DNA of 64,000 nt, from NCBI RefSeq assembly GCF_013204795.1, contig NZ_JABMKW010000012.1, positions 1 through 64,000 of the forward strand, given 5' to 3'. Positions 9,189 to 20,004 of this stretch are shown here, piece by piece. A program made the position numbers and the translations under genes. The notes beneath the pieces are model-generated. The model searched no databases. It was not told the origin of the DNA and saw nothing but the letters and a program-made list of their open reading frames with translations. The DNA comes from Pedobacter panaciterrae (GTDB lineage Bacteria; Bacteroidota; Bacteroidia; Sphingobacteriales; Sphingobacteriaceae). The stretch's first letter is position 1, and the number at the start of each line of letters is the position of its first letter.

Positions 9189-9211
9189 TATTCCTTCTTT
9201 ATTCCTGATGG

Positions 9212-9219
9212 CAAAGATA
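9212..9219 (-). promoter_or_regulatory. Promoter -7 element for the DUF3050 gene
   Basis: TATCTTTG on the minus strand (plus-strand CAAAGATA) is a perfect TAnnTTTG element 24 bp before the ATG at 9188. A TTGG lies about 16-18 bp further upstream, inside the 3' end of the flavoreductase gene. Confidence 0.5.
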
Positions 9220-9224
9220 AAATT

Positions 9225-9914
9225 TTACCACCAAAAACCCTGAACTTTAACACGTCCATTAAAACCTGGTAATGCTTTAATTATTTTTCTGAGCTCAACA
9301 ACCATAGGAACATTGCCGGCTAAGTATACCGCGCCACCATCAAGATTTTGTTCCTGTAACCATTCCTGCAAATTATTGATATTGCTACTCACTTTTTGAG
9401 GGATAGCCTCCAATGTAGAATCGAAGTACGACATAAATGCTTTACGGTGTTCTTCTTCCTTGATTACTACAGCTCCAGATACATTTCCCTTACCAGCCAA
9501 TTGCTCTAAAGCCAAAAAATGCCCTATTGCAGAACTATCGCCAAGGCAGGTTAACGAAGCAGAAGGAACTGGCTTTGTAAAAGTACTTGAAATTCCAAGA
9601 TACATTATCTCGTCCTTTGGTTTTAAGCTGGCAGCCCATTTACTTCCGCTACCGTCGTGTGCTGCATCAACATACAATGTACAGGTTTGTGTATCCTCAT
9701 CCCAATGCGCAGGTGTATAGTCTCTGTAAACCCCATCGGAAACCTTACATTTCATGTGCTGTACGCTTTGCCACTTGCTCATATCTACCCCTGGCAAGTG
9801 CAGATCTATTTCATAAAACGTTGAAGGATTCCATGCACGAACATCCAGAACATGTCCTGTTTTGCCAAATTGTTTTTCAAATATTACAAGCGCCTTTCTT
9901 TTTATTAAATTCAT
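9225..9914 (-). CDS. Siderophore-interacting protein, FAD-dependent ferric reductase family
   Basis: Cytoplasmic flavoprotein (229 aa) of the SIP/ViuB family, which reduces ferric siderophores or related ferric complexes. The N-terminal half is the FAD-binding barrel, with YRDYTP at about residues 63-68 matching the R-x-Y-T/S FAD motif. The C-terminal half is an NAD(P)H-binding domain starting near LGDSSAIGHFLALEQL (about 125-140), and the protein ends in WW as many SIPs do. It is shorter than ViuB (about 270 aa) but near the usual size for Bacteroidota members. No siderophore receptor gene is next to it. Confidence 0.82.
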   Translation of the reverse strand: MNLIKRKALVIFEKQFGKTGHVLDVRAWNPSTFYEIDLHLPGVDMSKWQSVQHMKCKVSDGVYRDYTPAHWDEDTQTCTLYVDAAHDGSGSKWAASLKPKDEIMYLGISSTFTKPVPSASLTCLGDSSAIGHFLALEQLAGKGNVSGAVVIKEEEHRKAFMSYFDSTLEAIPQKVSSNINNLQEWLQEQNLDGGAVYLAGNVPMVVELRKIIKALPGFNGRVKVQGFWW

Positions 9915-9990
9915 AATTCCTTGTTTTGATGTTACAAAACAACATTAAAAACGTTCACTTTGCAATGAAGAAAGAAAGGTAAGTATTGGA

Positions 9991-10839
9991 CTATTTGCGG
10001 TATATAGCCCTAAAGGCTCCGGCAGAAGTGCCGGCAAACTTAGTAAACAATCTGGAAAAATAAGTATGATCTGAGAATCCCAATTCAAATGAGATTTCTT
10101 TTACCGTTAGATCGGTATAATATAGCAACCGCTTTGCTTCGAGTACAATCTCATTATGAATCCAGTAACTAACCGGAAAGCCTGTGAGCCCTTTAACCAC
10201 TTCATTTAAATAAGTAAGGGAAATATTTAATTTCTCTGCGTATTCAGAAGGGCCTTTAATCGTTTTAAAATTTGCCAGCAGCAAACTCCTGAATTGACTA
10301 TTGATTTGCACCGGTCTGGTATTTTGCTTTTGCCCAAATTGAGTTTGTGAAAGATAAGCTTCGGCAACCATACCGATATAAGATTGTGCAAGAGAATGGG
10401 CTATTGCCCTGCTCAACGGCTCTTCAATAAGCAAAAACCTTTCATGAAGCAATTTCAGGCATTGCTTAAATTTTTCTGCTTTAGCATCATCCAGTGATAT
10501 GGGTCCATTGCTTATAATGTACTGTTCAAAAACAGTTCTGTACTCTTCATTAACCAATAGGGTATCAATTGCCAAAAACCAACCCGAAACATTTTTACTA
10601 TTTATGCTGTGATGCACCTGCCCTGGTAGTACATATAGTATGGCACGGTCATTAACCAAAAGAGACTTAAAATCAAGCATGAAATTGCTTTCTCCCTTTT
10701 CCTGATATAAAAAAATATAATGATCGTCGCGGTGTGCGCTTAAAATCGAAGCACGTTCTTGAACGTTGTCAAAATAAATAACCTCCATTCCCGCCGAAGA
10801 GCGCTCATAGAGTTTATGGACTGGGATAATGTCTTTCAC
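9991..10839 (-). CDS. AraC-family transcriptional regulator
   Basis: 282-aa regulator with an N-terminal cupin-like effector domain (about 15-135) and a C-terminal AraC double helix-turn-helix (about 185-282). The C-terminal part contains LLYYTDLTVKEISFELGFSDHTYFSRLFTKF in pieces typical of the second HTH. It begins 18 bp after the stop of the MFS exporter gene, so the two form an operon in which the regulator may control the exporter. No effector can be deduced. Confidence 0.9.
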   Translation of the reverse strand: MKDIIPVHKLYERSSAGMEVIYFDNVQERASILSAHRDDHYIFLYQEKGESNFMLDFKSLLVNDRAILYVLPGQVHHSINSKNVSGWFLAIDTLLVNEEYRTVFEQYIISNGPISLDDAKAEKFKQCLKLLHERFLLIEEPLSRAIAHSLAQSYIGMVAEAYLSQTQFGQKQNTRPVQINSQFRSLLLANFKTIKGPSEYAEKLNISLTYLNEVVKGLTGFPVSYWIHNEIVLEAKRLLYYTDLTVKEISFELGFSDHTYFSRLFTKFAGTSAGAFRAIYRK

Positions 10840-10857
10840 GACACTAAGCTAGAACTT

Positions 10858-12024
10858 TTATGCGTAATTCAGTTTAGCAACTCTTCTGCTTCTTGCAATA
10901 AGTACCCATGCAAACGCAGCACCTGTTAAAGCCATTATTGAACCCACAGAAACCGGAGAAGTATAATCATAACCTGCGGCAAGTGGCAAACCGCCTAAAA
11001 ATGCACCAAGCGCATTACCTATGTTAAAGCTGGCCTGACTAACAGAAGCAGCGAGCATTTCTGAACCTTTGGCAGTATTGATCATCAGCATCTGAATTGG
11101 TGATGCCGCTGCAAAAGCAATTGCACCAGTCACAAATGTCATTATTACAGCTAACACCTGGTTTCCTGATACATAATGTACAATTAAAAGGCTAATTGAC
11201 ATTGCAATCAGTAAGGTTATAGTTGCCTTTGCAGGCGATATTTTATCAGCCAGTTTACCTCCAATAAAGTTACCTACCAACATCCCTAATCCTGCTACAA
11301 CCAAGATATACGTGATTGAATTGGCAGAGAATCCTGAAACTTCGGTAAGCAATGGAGCAATGTAGCTATACCACGAAAATAACCCACCTGTACCAATTGC
11401 AATCATTAAAATGATTAACCATGATTCAGGAAGTTTAAAGAAGTTAAGCTCTTTACCCAAATCACGATTTTTAGTAGCTGGAAGTGCTGGCATCCATGAT
11501 TTTAAACTCAATAAAGTAACTATACCTACAATAACAATGATTACAAAAGTGTACCTCCATGAGTAGTTATGGCCAATATAAGTACCCAGAGGCACCCCTA
11601 TTACGTTTGCTATAGTTAATCCGGCAAACATTAGCGACACAGATTGCGCTTCCTTACCCTTTTCTGCTATTCTGCTTGCTACCACAGAACCTACTCCAAA
11701 GAATGCTCCGTGTGGTAAACCTGCCAGCAAACGAGCGGCAAACATGGTATTATAGTCTGGTGCAAATGCCGAAAAGGCATTAAAACCTGTAAACATGAGC
11801 ATTAAAACCATTAGTATTTTTTTGGGAGGATAGCTCCCCGCAATAACTACTAATAAAGGTGCGCCAATTACAACTCCTAAAGCATAAGCAGAAATAAGAT
11901 GCCCGGCCTGAGGGATGGTAATATGTAAATCTTTCGCGATGTCTGGCAATAGGCCCATCATCACAAATTCTGTGATCCCGATTCCAAGGCCTCCAAGGGT
12001 TAAAGCAAGCAAACTTTTCTTCAT
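10858..12024 (-). CDS. MFS drug/sugar-efflux transporter (AraJ/YdhP-like)
   Basis: Inner-membrane major facilitator superfamily protein of 388 aa with about 12 hydrophobic segments. The N-terminus LALTLGGLGIGITEFVMMGLL and the GAPLLVVIAG region are characteristic of the DHA1 AraJ/YdhP/YdeA branch of exporters. A GxxxGPxxG-like motif occurs in the central part (VIGVPLGTYIG). It is the first gene of an operon with the AraC regulator. The exported substrate is unknown. Confidence 0.9.
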   Translation of the reverse strand: MKKSLLALTLGGLGIGITEFVMMGLLPDIAKDLHITIPQAGHLISAYALGVVIGAPLLVVIAGSYPPKKILMVLMLMFTGFNAFSAFAPDYNTMFAARLLAGLPHGAFFGVGSVVASRIAEKGKEAQSVSLMFAGLTIANVIGVPLGTYIGHNYSWRYTFVIIVIVGIVTLLSLKSWMPALPATKNRDLGKELNFFKLPESWLIILMIAIGTGGLFSWYSYIAPLLTEVSGFSANSITYILVVAGLGMLVGNFIGGKLADKISPAKATITLLIAMSISLLIVHYVSGNQVLAVIMTFVTGAIAFAAASPIQMLMINTAKGSEMLAASVSQASFNIGNALGAFLGGLPLAAGYDYTSPVSVGSIMALTGAAFAWVLIARSRRVAKLNYA

Positions 12025-12059
12025 AATCTACTATAGGTTAGTGTAAAAAATACACACTA

Positions 12060-12067
12060 CAAAAGTA
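12060..12067 (-). promoter_or_regulatory. Promoter -7 element for the MFS/AraC operon
   Basis: TACTTTTG on the minus strand fits TAnnTTTG, 36 bp before the MFS start codon at 12024. No clear -33 TTTG was found. Confidence 0.45.
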
Positions 12068-12127
12068 GATAATAAAATAGGTTAATTAGTCTATTTTTAG
12101 TAAAAAAATTTCACCTTTAATTTTGAC

Positions 12128-15004
12128 TTACCTAAGGTTATTTTTTTTCATTTTTAACTGTAACTCACTGATCCTCTTAACTTGTTTTTTAGCTTTAGCG
12201 TAATCAATTAATTCTTGATAGGCAGCAAAATGATATGGGTTTAATTGAATTGCCTTTTCATACAACGCCATACTTTCCGTTTTGCGGCGATTAGCTTGCA
12301 GCAATTTTGCAGAAGTGTATAAATAATCTGAAGCATAAATATTGTCACCAGATCTGTTAGCCTTTTTTAATAGCTCTGATGCCTTTATTTTATAGCCTTT
12401 TTGAACCAACAGCCTTATGTACCTTAACTGATCAGGCCCTTTTACATATAACTTACCCGATAAAAATGGTTGCAAATAAAAATCAGTACTATCCTTGTAT
12501 TTCAATTCATTGTAGAATTCTGCTATCCTTAAATTATAATCTGGTCTTCCATTTCCTGAAGCGGTCAAAATCCTTTGGGCTTCTTTTAATGTAGCAATAG
12601 CTGGTTTGTATTGCTTGTTTTCGGCCAAAGCATCGGCGTACATATTTCTAAGTTCAAAATTCTGAGGTTTCTGCTCAACCAGCTTTTTCAAAACAGCAAC
12701 TTGCTGTGTATCACCCAACGTTGCCCTTAAAAATGCAGAAAATGCAATAGCATCATCTATTCTATCTCTTAAATAGGTAGACACCGTGGCTCCTGTTTTA
12801 ATATACAGATCGGCCGCCTCAATCGCTTCTTTTAACTTAGCGTTTTTCCTGTACATCTCCCTAAGCAACAAATTATCCTTTGCCAGCTCCTGATAATCGT
12901 CTTCAAGAGTAATAGATTGCTGCAAATAACCTGCCTGCTGTTTAACAGATTCTTCCTGATTGATTTGTCGTGCAGCATATTTAGCTGCAACCAGATCTGC
13001 ATACATTGCATAAATAGGTGCATAAACGATATCAATACTTTTAGCTTTTACCAGCCATTGCTCAGCTCCGCTAAAATCTTTGTTATAGATTTTGAGGTGG
13101 GCAATACTAAGAAATGCCGGAAGATACTTAGCATCATAAGTCAAAGCTGTATCCAGATAGGCCACTGCAAGTTTTGAATTACCTGCCCGACTTGCCAGGT
13201 TCACATAAACCTCAGCCCAATTGCTGGCCATAGCTTTTTTATCGCCAGCCAAATAGGCCTTTTCCTTTGAAACCAATTTATCCAGAAAACTATACATATC
13301 AGGATCCTTTGATTTTAAATCGGCGCTTGTATTCATAGATTTAAAATCAAGTGGGTGTACTTTTACTGGCTCAAAATACGCCGGATAAGTCTGCGCAAAA
13401 TACTCGCTTTCATTGTTTTGGGAGTAATAATCGAGCGTACGCTTTTGTTTCATCGCATCGTAGTATAGCGCTCTTATTTTCCTGTTTTCAGCATCGGTTA
13501 ATACGGCCCCATGAAACAAATGCACATACTCATGCAACACCACATTTCGCTCCATAAAAGCCCCACGCTCTACATATTCTATCCCTGCGGCTCCACTCCC
13601 TACGCCTCTTATATCCATCCACTGCCTGTTATCAAATGTAGTCATGTACCTAAAAGCCGGAGCGTCCATAGTAACCGCTAAATCCTGATGCAATGGAGGT
13701 ATTTTAAAAGTATTGCCTTGTTTAGATAAAAAAGGAAAGTAAACTACTGATGAATATAGCTGGTTCCAAACCATTGCTTTTGCAGTTTCTCCCGGATAAT
13801 AGCTTACATCAGAAAACACTTTGGTAAAATTCTTCATATCCCTGATTTTGGTATTATCCAGCGCTTTAGTGATGGCGTCGAAGGCATCAAGATATGGAAT
13901 CCTTTTCGATTTAATAACTGCCGACAAGCCATTGTGGGCCGGACCATAGTGCTTTTTTCTAAGCAAAATAGATTTAAAAATATGCTCGGCAGAGTCGAGC
14001 CGCATGCCTCTATCCAGATCAAATGCGCTATAATAAATCGATGCCCTGTGCATTAACGGCAAAACAGAATTGCTGTATTGATTTTCTACCGCCCTGGTAA
14101 TCTCTATTGCGCCTTGCACATCATTGCTTTTTATTCGCTGATCGGCCCTTAAAAGTGCTTTTCTCACCTCTTCATCATTGGCTTCTGCATAATCTGCATA
14201 GGTTAAATTGGTATGCCCATTGCCCCAATGCCAGTGAGTTTGATAATGAAGCGGATTAATTGCCAGTGCCAGTTCCCACTGGGCAGCCATGGCATTTAAC
14301 TGTGTTGCATCTACCCTTCTCCATATTGCATAACCGTAACTGAATCTTGCATCTGCATTGAAAGGATCCAATTCAAGTGATTTAATTAACAGTTGTTCGG
14401 CCTTTTCAGGATGCTGATCCCAAAAATAAACATCGGCTTCCAACAGATAGGCTTTAGCACTTTTTGGATTTCTCTGCTGTATCTCTTTTGCAATCTGCAA
14501 AGCCGTTTCGTATTCCTTTTTAAGCAGCTTAACCCTGCCAAGTAAAAGTGCTGCATCTTCGCTATCCGGATTACTTTGAAGCACTTGCTTTGCTGTATTT
14601 TCAGCCTTTACTAAACGCCATGCCTGTATCTCCAAAAAGCCTTTTATGAGGAGTGCTTTTTCATTTTTCCGTTCTTGTTTTAGTACCTGAGACATTATAA
14701 TTTCAGCCTCTTTGTATTTATTATTTAAGATTAGGTAATTGCATTTAAGTAACTGGTAATCTATGCTATTATGACTTGAATATTTAATCAAACTATCAGC
14801 TGTTTCCCACATTCCAAGCTCAAGCATACGACTAATTACAGGTACCGCATCCGTAGCAGTTTTCGCCTGCAAAACAAGTTGCTTCTTAAGTTTTATCAAC
14901 TCCGTAAAAACTTGTTCTGTACTATCGGGATTAATAGACTGAGACCTGATTGCACCTAAATTAATGACAAGGAATAAAATCAGGGAGAAACAGAATCTTT
15001 TCAT
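12128..15004 (-). CDS. Secreted TPR-repeat protein with central HExxH metallopeptidase-like domain
   Basis: Exported 958-aa protein. A signal peptide occupies residues 1-21 (ending IRSQS). The N-terminal third (about 40-260) and the C-terminal half (about 590-950) are arrays of TPR-like helical hairpins, with units such as DARFSYGYAIWRR and ALYEKAIQLNPYHFAAYQ. Between them, at about 400-560, lies a gluzincin-like peptidase segment: His491-Glu492-Tyr-Val-His495 is an HExxH zinc motif, and Glu534 in NESEYFAQ is a plausible third ligand. The combination suggests a periplasmic or surface protease held in a protein-binding scaffold. The substrate is unknown. The gene stands alone, with a palindromic repeat upstream. 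Confidence 0.8.
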   Translation of the reverse strand: MKRFCFSLILFLVINLGAIRSQSINPDSTEQVFTELIKLKKQLVLQAKTATDAVPVISRMLELGMWETADSLIKYSSHNSIDYQLLKCNYLILNNKYKEAEIIMSQVLKQERKNEKALLIKGFLEIQAWRLVKAENTAKQVLQSNPDSEDAALLLGRVKLLKKEYETALQIAKEIQQRNPKSAKAYLLEADVYFWDQHPEKAEQLLIKSLELDPFNADARFSYGYAIWRRVDATQLNAMAAQWELALAINPLHYQTHWHWGNGHTNLTYADYAEANDEEVRKALLRADQRIKSNDVQGAIEITRAVENQYSNSVLPLMHRASIYYSAFDLDRGMRLDSAEHIFKSILLRKKHYGPAHNGLSAVIKSKRIPYLDAFDAITKALDNTKIRDMKNFTKVFSDVSYYPGETAKAMVWNQLYSSVVYFPFLSKQGNTFKIPPLHQDLAVTMDAPAFRYMTTFDNRQWMDIRGVGSGAAGIEYVERGAFMERNVVLHEYVHLFHGAVLTDAENRKIRALYYDAMKQKRTLDYYSQNNESEYFAQTYPAYFEPVKVHPLDFKSMNTSADLKSKDPDMYSFLDKLVSKEKAYLAGDKKAMASNWAEVYVNLASRAGNSKLAVAYLDTALTYDAKYLPAFLSIAHLKIYNKDFSGAEQWLVKAKSIDIVYAPIYAMYADLVAAKYAARQINQEESVKQQAGYLQQSITLEDDYQELAKDNLLLREMYRKNAKLKEAIEAADLYIKTGATVSTYLRDRIDDAIAFSAFLRATLGDTQQVAVLKKLVEQKPQNFELRNMYADALAENKQYKPAIATLKEAQRILTASGNGRPDYNLRIAEFYNELKYKDSTDFYLQPFLSGKLYVKGPDQLRYIRLLVQKGYKIKASELLKKANRSGDNIYASDYLYTSAKLLQANRRKTESMALYEKAIQLNPYHFAAYQELIDYAKAKKQVKRISELQLKMKKNNLR

Positions 15005-15073
15005 ATTTATCCTAAATATAATAAATTACTAGATAGGGTGCTTTTAAAGCGACTGTGGTAATATAATGCGAAT

Positions 15074-15156
15074 CGTCATCCTGAACTTGTTTCAGGATCT
15101 CTCAAGAGAAAGGAAACCTTGCTGGCGCGAGATGCTGAAATAAATTCAGCATGACG
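15074..15156. repeat. REP/MITE-like palindromic repeat A
   Basis: CGTCATCCTGAA (15074-15085) and TTCAGCATGACG (15145-15156) are inverted copies with one mismatch. Each end is itself a small hairpin (TCCTGAA/TTCAGGA and GCTGAA/TTCAGC), so the 83-bp element folds as a double stem. It sits in the gap between two divergently transcribed genes. Related elements with the same CGTCAT/ATGACG ends occur at 47512 and 49019. Confidence 0.7.
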
Positions 15157-15228
15157 GAAGCTTTAAGGCAAAAAGCTTAAAACAATCTGGTACGAAATGT
15201 GTTAGTGATTAAGTAAAAAACATCTATT

Positions 15229-15633
15229 ATGAATTATAAAAAATTAATATCTAGCCGTTTGTCCAATTTCCCGACTATGCCAACTGACAAATCTGGAGCA
15301 ATAGTTGGATTATTAGCTGGTTTAGCGGTAGGTGCTGTTATAGGAGTACTATTTGCTCCTGACAGTGGAAAAAGAACAAGAGAAAGAATATCTGATAAAG
15401 CGCTAGACCTTGCAGATAATGTAAAAGATGGTTTCCATTCCATTAAGGATAATATCAATAATGGAAAACAAAGTCTTGGAGGACTAAAAAATCAGGTTGT
15501 AGACAACGTTAAGACTAAGGTGAACTCAGTATCTCAAGAGTTTAAAGAATTTAGAGATACTGAATTAGAAAAAGCGAAATCAGCAATCAAAAACACTGCT
15601 GATGATGCAAATGACGCCATTCAAAAGGCTTAA
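15229..15633 (+). CDS. YtxH domain protein
   Basis: Small 134-aa protein of the YtxH/general-stress type. A glycine-rich membrane segment (about residues 24-43, with GLLAGLAVGAVIGVLFAP) is followed by a basic stretch (SGKRTRERIS) and a long amphipathic helical tail rich in Lys, Asp and Ala. It is likely anchored in the inner membrane. A second in-frame ATG at codon 17 (MPTDKSG) could be the true start. The stop lies 1 bp from that of the converging MFS gene. Members are often stress-induced, but nothing here shows the regulation. Confidence 0.85.
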   Translation: MNYKKLISSRLSNFPTMPTDKSGAIVGLLAGLAVGAVIGVLFAPDSGKRTRERISDKALDLADNVKDGFHSIKDNINNGKQSLGGLKNQVVDNVKTKVNSVSQEFKEFRDTELEKAKSAIKNTADDANDAIQKA

Positions 15634-15634
15634 T

Positions 15635-16789
15635 TTATGGTTTAATATCTAGAGCTATCCTTTGGTGTTTAAAAAACATTTTGGTAATGGGAACTAATAA
15701 TAGTCCACATAATCCGAAGATTACAAAGGATACTCTTAAATTAAACGCATGAGCCAGATATCCAATTAATGGAGGTCCTAACAACATTCCGGTTATCGAA
15801 TAAGTAGCTATAATGGATATGGCCATCCCCGGTGAGTACTTCTTTGAAGCACCTGCCAGCGCATACGACATTGGTATTATTGACGCTGTTCCAAAGCCTA
15901 CTAATGAAAAACCAATCATAGCTGTCCAGAATGTTGGAAAGATAATGGCGAGGGAAATTCCTGATACAATAAAAACAGCACTCATGATATATGTTTTTGG
16001 CATACCAAATCTTACGATGATAATATCAGACAAGAATCTGGATGTTGCCATAAATGTCATAAAGATCAGGTATCCATAAGTAAATATCGGCGCATTTAAT
16101 ACTTCCTGAAAGTAAATCCCACTCCAGTCGAACATCCCTCCTTCGCATATTGCGCATAAAAACACAACTATACCAAGGTAAAAGATATACGGGTCTGGCT
16201 TACTCAAAATCAACTTGTTACCCGTTTCGGACTTATCTCCTTTTAATAAAAACTGGTATGAGTATAAGGTTACCAGTAACATCAACACGGCAACTATAGA
16301 AAAGTGTACTGCCAGCGTAACATTTAAGGTCAGTAAAAGTGTAGACAAGGCAATTCCTGCTATCCCTCCTATACTCCAAAATCCATGGAATGATCCTATT
16401 ATCTTTTTCTCAAATCTCTTTTGTAGTGTTAGTGTTTGCGTATTTACTGAAATATTAAATATTCTGGTAGTAAAAGCGAATACACAAATTGCAAAAACAA
16501 GACTAAATGTATTGTGTGCAATTCCTATCAGCGCCAGTGAAAGCGCATTTAATGCATAGCCAACTGTTAACGGTACACGACTATTGTATTTGGAAACTAA
16601 CCACCCTGAAATAGGTAGCCCGATTAAAGAACCGACCGGCATTGCCAATAGAATACTTCCTAATTCTGCTTCATTAAATCCAAAAGCGGTTTTAATCGTG
16701 GGAATTCTTGAGGCCCAGGTAGCAAAGCTAAATCCTGAAATGAAAAAGAAAAGGCTTAAGAAAAACCGATGTTTACTATTTGAAATCAT
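15635..16789 (-). CDS. MFS transporter (YbjJ-like)
   Basis: Inner-membrane major facilitator protein of 384 aa with about 12 hydrophobic segments. The start is set at ATG 16789 (MISNSKHR); an in-frame GTG at 16822 would add 11 residues. The N-terminal signature FATWASRIPTIKTAFGFNEA and the PVGSLIGLPISGWLVSK loop resemble the YbjJ/FucP-like branch. The substrate is unknown. It is a single gene with a promoter -7 element at 16856-16863. Confidence 0.87.
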   Translation of the reverse strand: MISNSKHRFFLSLFFFISGFSFATWASRIPTIKTAFGFNEAELGSILLAMPVGSLIGLPISGWLVSKYNSRVPLTVGYALNALSLALIGIAHNTFSLVFAICVFAFTTRIFNISVNTQTLTLQKRFEKKIIGSFHGFWSIGGIAGIALSTLLLTLNVTLAVHFSIVAVLMLLVTLYSYQFLLKGDKSETGNKLILSKPDPYIFYLGIVVFLCAICEGGMFDWSGIYFQEVLNAPIFTYGYLIFMTFMATSRFLSDIIIVRFGMPKTYIMSAVFIVSGISLAIIFPTFWTAMIGFSLVGFGTASIIPMSYALAGASKKYSPGMAISIIATYSITGMLLGPPLIGYLAHAFNLRVSFVIFGLCGLLLVPITKMFFKHQRIALDIKP

Positions 16790-17137
16790 TAATTTGAGAT
16801 GAAAAAAAATAAAATTAATCACCCTAAAATGCAGCTAGTCGTAATTAATAGGCTACAAATGTAAACAATTCAAATTGGAGCTGAAAAAACTATTTAGCAA
16901 GTTGATCAGATTATTTCTATATGTGCAATATTGAAAATTAAACACACCCGTTCCCTGGTGCTTCCTTTACGCTGCTTCGAGGATTCTTCGAGGATGATTT
17001 GAAATACCTCAGATGCATCCTAGAAGCACGGCAGAAGAAGGGTTCAACCATAGCTGAAGCATACAGATAGAAGTAGCATAGATAATTTACTTAGGATTCT
17101 CCTATTTGTTTTTCCAAAAAATAACATAGCTTTACAA
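16790..17137. other. Intergenic region between MFS gene and TPP riboswitch
   Basis: Non-coding gap of about 350 bp. It contains the MFS promoter near 16860 and a degenerate inverted repeat: GTGCTTC at 16959-16965 against GAAGCAC at 17023-17029, with ACCCG/GGGT further out. Between them CTTCGAGGAT occurs twice, overlapping in CTTCGAGGATTCTTCGAGGA. This may be an eroded palindromic repeat. No gene is visible. Confidence 0.5.
16856..16863 (-). promoter_or_regulatory. Promoter -7 element for the YbjJ-like MFS gene
   Basis: TACATTTG on the minus strand is a perfect TAnnTTTG match. It lies 67 bp before the chosen ATG at 16789 and 34 bp before the alternative GTG at 16822. Confidence 0.5.
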
Positions 17138-17215
17138 AAAACTTTAGGGGTGCCTTGCGCTGAGATATACCCTTTGAACCTGATGCAGTTAGTACTGCCG
17201 AAGGGAAAAGTAGAA
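17138..17215 (+). ncRNA. TPP riboswitch (THI box)
   Basis: The thi-box core is clear: AGGGGTGC near 17146, GCTGAGA at 17159-17165, ACCCTTTGAACCTGATGCAG from about 17169, and TACTGCCGAAGGGAAAAGTA up to about 17211. It lies about 70 nt upstream of thiS and should make the thiamine operon respond to thiamine pyrophosphate. Downstream, ATTGC near 17223 can pair with GCAAT near 17249, ahead of TAGTTTTTCC; this may be part of the expression platform, but I am not sure of that. Confidence 0.95.
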
Positions 17216-17282
17216 GCAAATCTATTGCTATCTTTTCGTCCCGTTATGGGCAATCTCTATAGTTTTTCCAAATTAGCTAAAG

Positions 17283-17483
17283 ATGGAAATAACTGTAAAT
17301 CAACAAAATTACCAATTTAACAACCCTTGTTCTGTAGAACAAATGCTGTCTGTTATTAACGTTCAGGCTAAAGGTATCGCTGTAGCCATCAATCAAACCA
17401 TTATTTCTAAGTCTGCCTGGGCCGAACATGAGCTAAAACATGGCGATCAGGTAATCCTAATTAAAGCCACCCAGGGTGGTTAA
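17283..17483 (+). CDS. thiS: Sulfur carrier protein ThiS
   Basis: 66-aa ubiquitin-like sulfur carrier for the thiazole branch of thiamine synthesis. The C-terminal Gly-Gly, whose end is adenylated and then thiocarboxylated, is present in IKATQGG at the stop. Size and the conserved VAINQTIISKSAW segment fit ThiS. It is the first gene after the TPP riboswitch and 49 bp ahead of thiC. Confidence 0.95.
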   Translation: MEITVNQQNYQFNNPCSVEQMLSVINVQAKGIAVAINQTIISKSAWAEHELKHGDQVILIKATQGG

Positions 17484-17520
17484 TGCCCCAATCATGTATT
17501 AAATCAATCCTTCATTATAA

Positions 17521-19416
<1,896 letters not shown>

Positions 19417-20004
19417 ATGAATGTAATTGTTATTGCAAATCCTTGTATGGTTGACAATGAATCAAATATAATTAATAAACTGTTTGAAAGTGGATTAGAT
19501 ATATTTCACTTAAGAAAAGATTCATATACAAGAGCGCACTATAATCAGCTGATTTCTGAAATAGATGAGGCGTATCATAGCAGGATTGCATTACATGATT
19601 ATCATGAGCTTGCAGGCGACTTTGGGATTAACAGGCTGCATTACAAGGAGGCGCATAGGAAACAATTACAGGAGGCTAAAACGATGCTTAACTTTAATGA
19701 CACTGTATTGAGTACATCTATCCATCAGCTTGAGGATATTAATAATTTGCAAGAATTTGACTATGCTTTTTTTGGGCCGGTGTTTAACAGCATATCCAAA
19801 CCAGGGTATGCTGGTGTGCTTAATCGGGACTTTAGTTTACCACAGCGTTTAAACAACACAAAACTGATCGCACTGGGTGGAATTGATGCTGAAAACGCCG
19901 AAGCGCTCAGTTTAATAGGTTTTGATGGAGTGGCCGTACTTGGTTTTATTTGGAATGACCCTTCTAAAGCGATCAGTAATTTTAAACGTATACAGGAAAG
20001 ATGA
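19417..20004 (+). CDS. Thiamine-phosphate-synthase-like protein (ThiE/TenI family)
   Basis: 195-aa TIM-barrel protein of the ThiE/TenI family, shorter and more diverged than the second copy at 20756. Visible family features are DIFHLRKD (about 30-37), ALHDYHELA (about 58-66), FFGPVFNSISKPGY (about 114-127) and LGGIDAENAEAL near residue 153. It may be a TenI-like thiazole tautomerase or a second thiamine-phosphate synthase; the sequence alone does not decide. It abuts thiC and overlaps thiD by 4 bp (ATGA). Confidence 0.85.
   Translation: MNVIVIANPCMVDNESNIINKLFESGLDIFHLRKDSYTRAHYNQLISEIDEAYHSRIALHDYHELAGDFGINRLHYKEAHRKQLQEAKTMLNFNDTVLSTSIHQLEDINNLQEFDYAFFGPVFNSISKPGYAGVLNRDFSLPQRLNNTKLIALGGIDAENAEALSLIGFDGVAVLGFIWNDPSKAISNFKRIQER

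Noticed and set aside
9587..9916. 109-codon plus-strand frame
   Set aside because: It is an antisense shadow of the siderophore-interacting protein gene.
12832..13035. 67-codon minus-strand frame
   Set aside because: It is in another frame of the TPR/HExxH protein gene and has no independent support.
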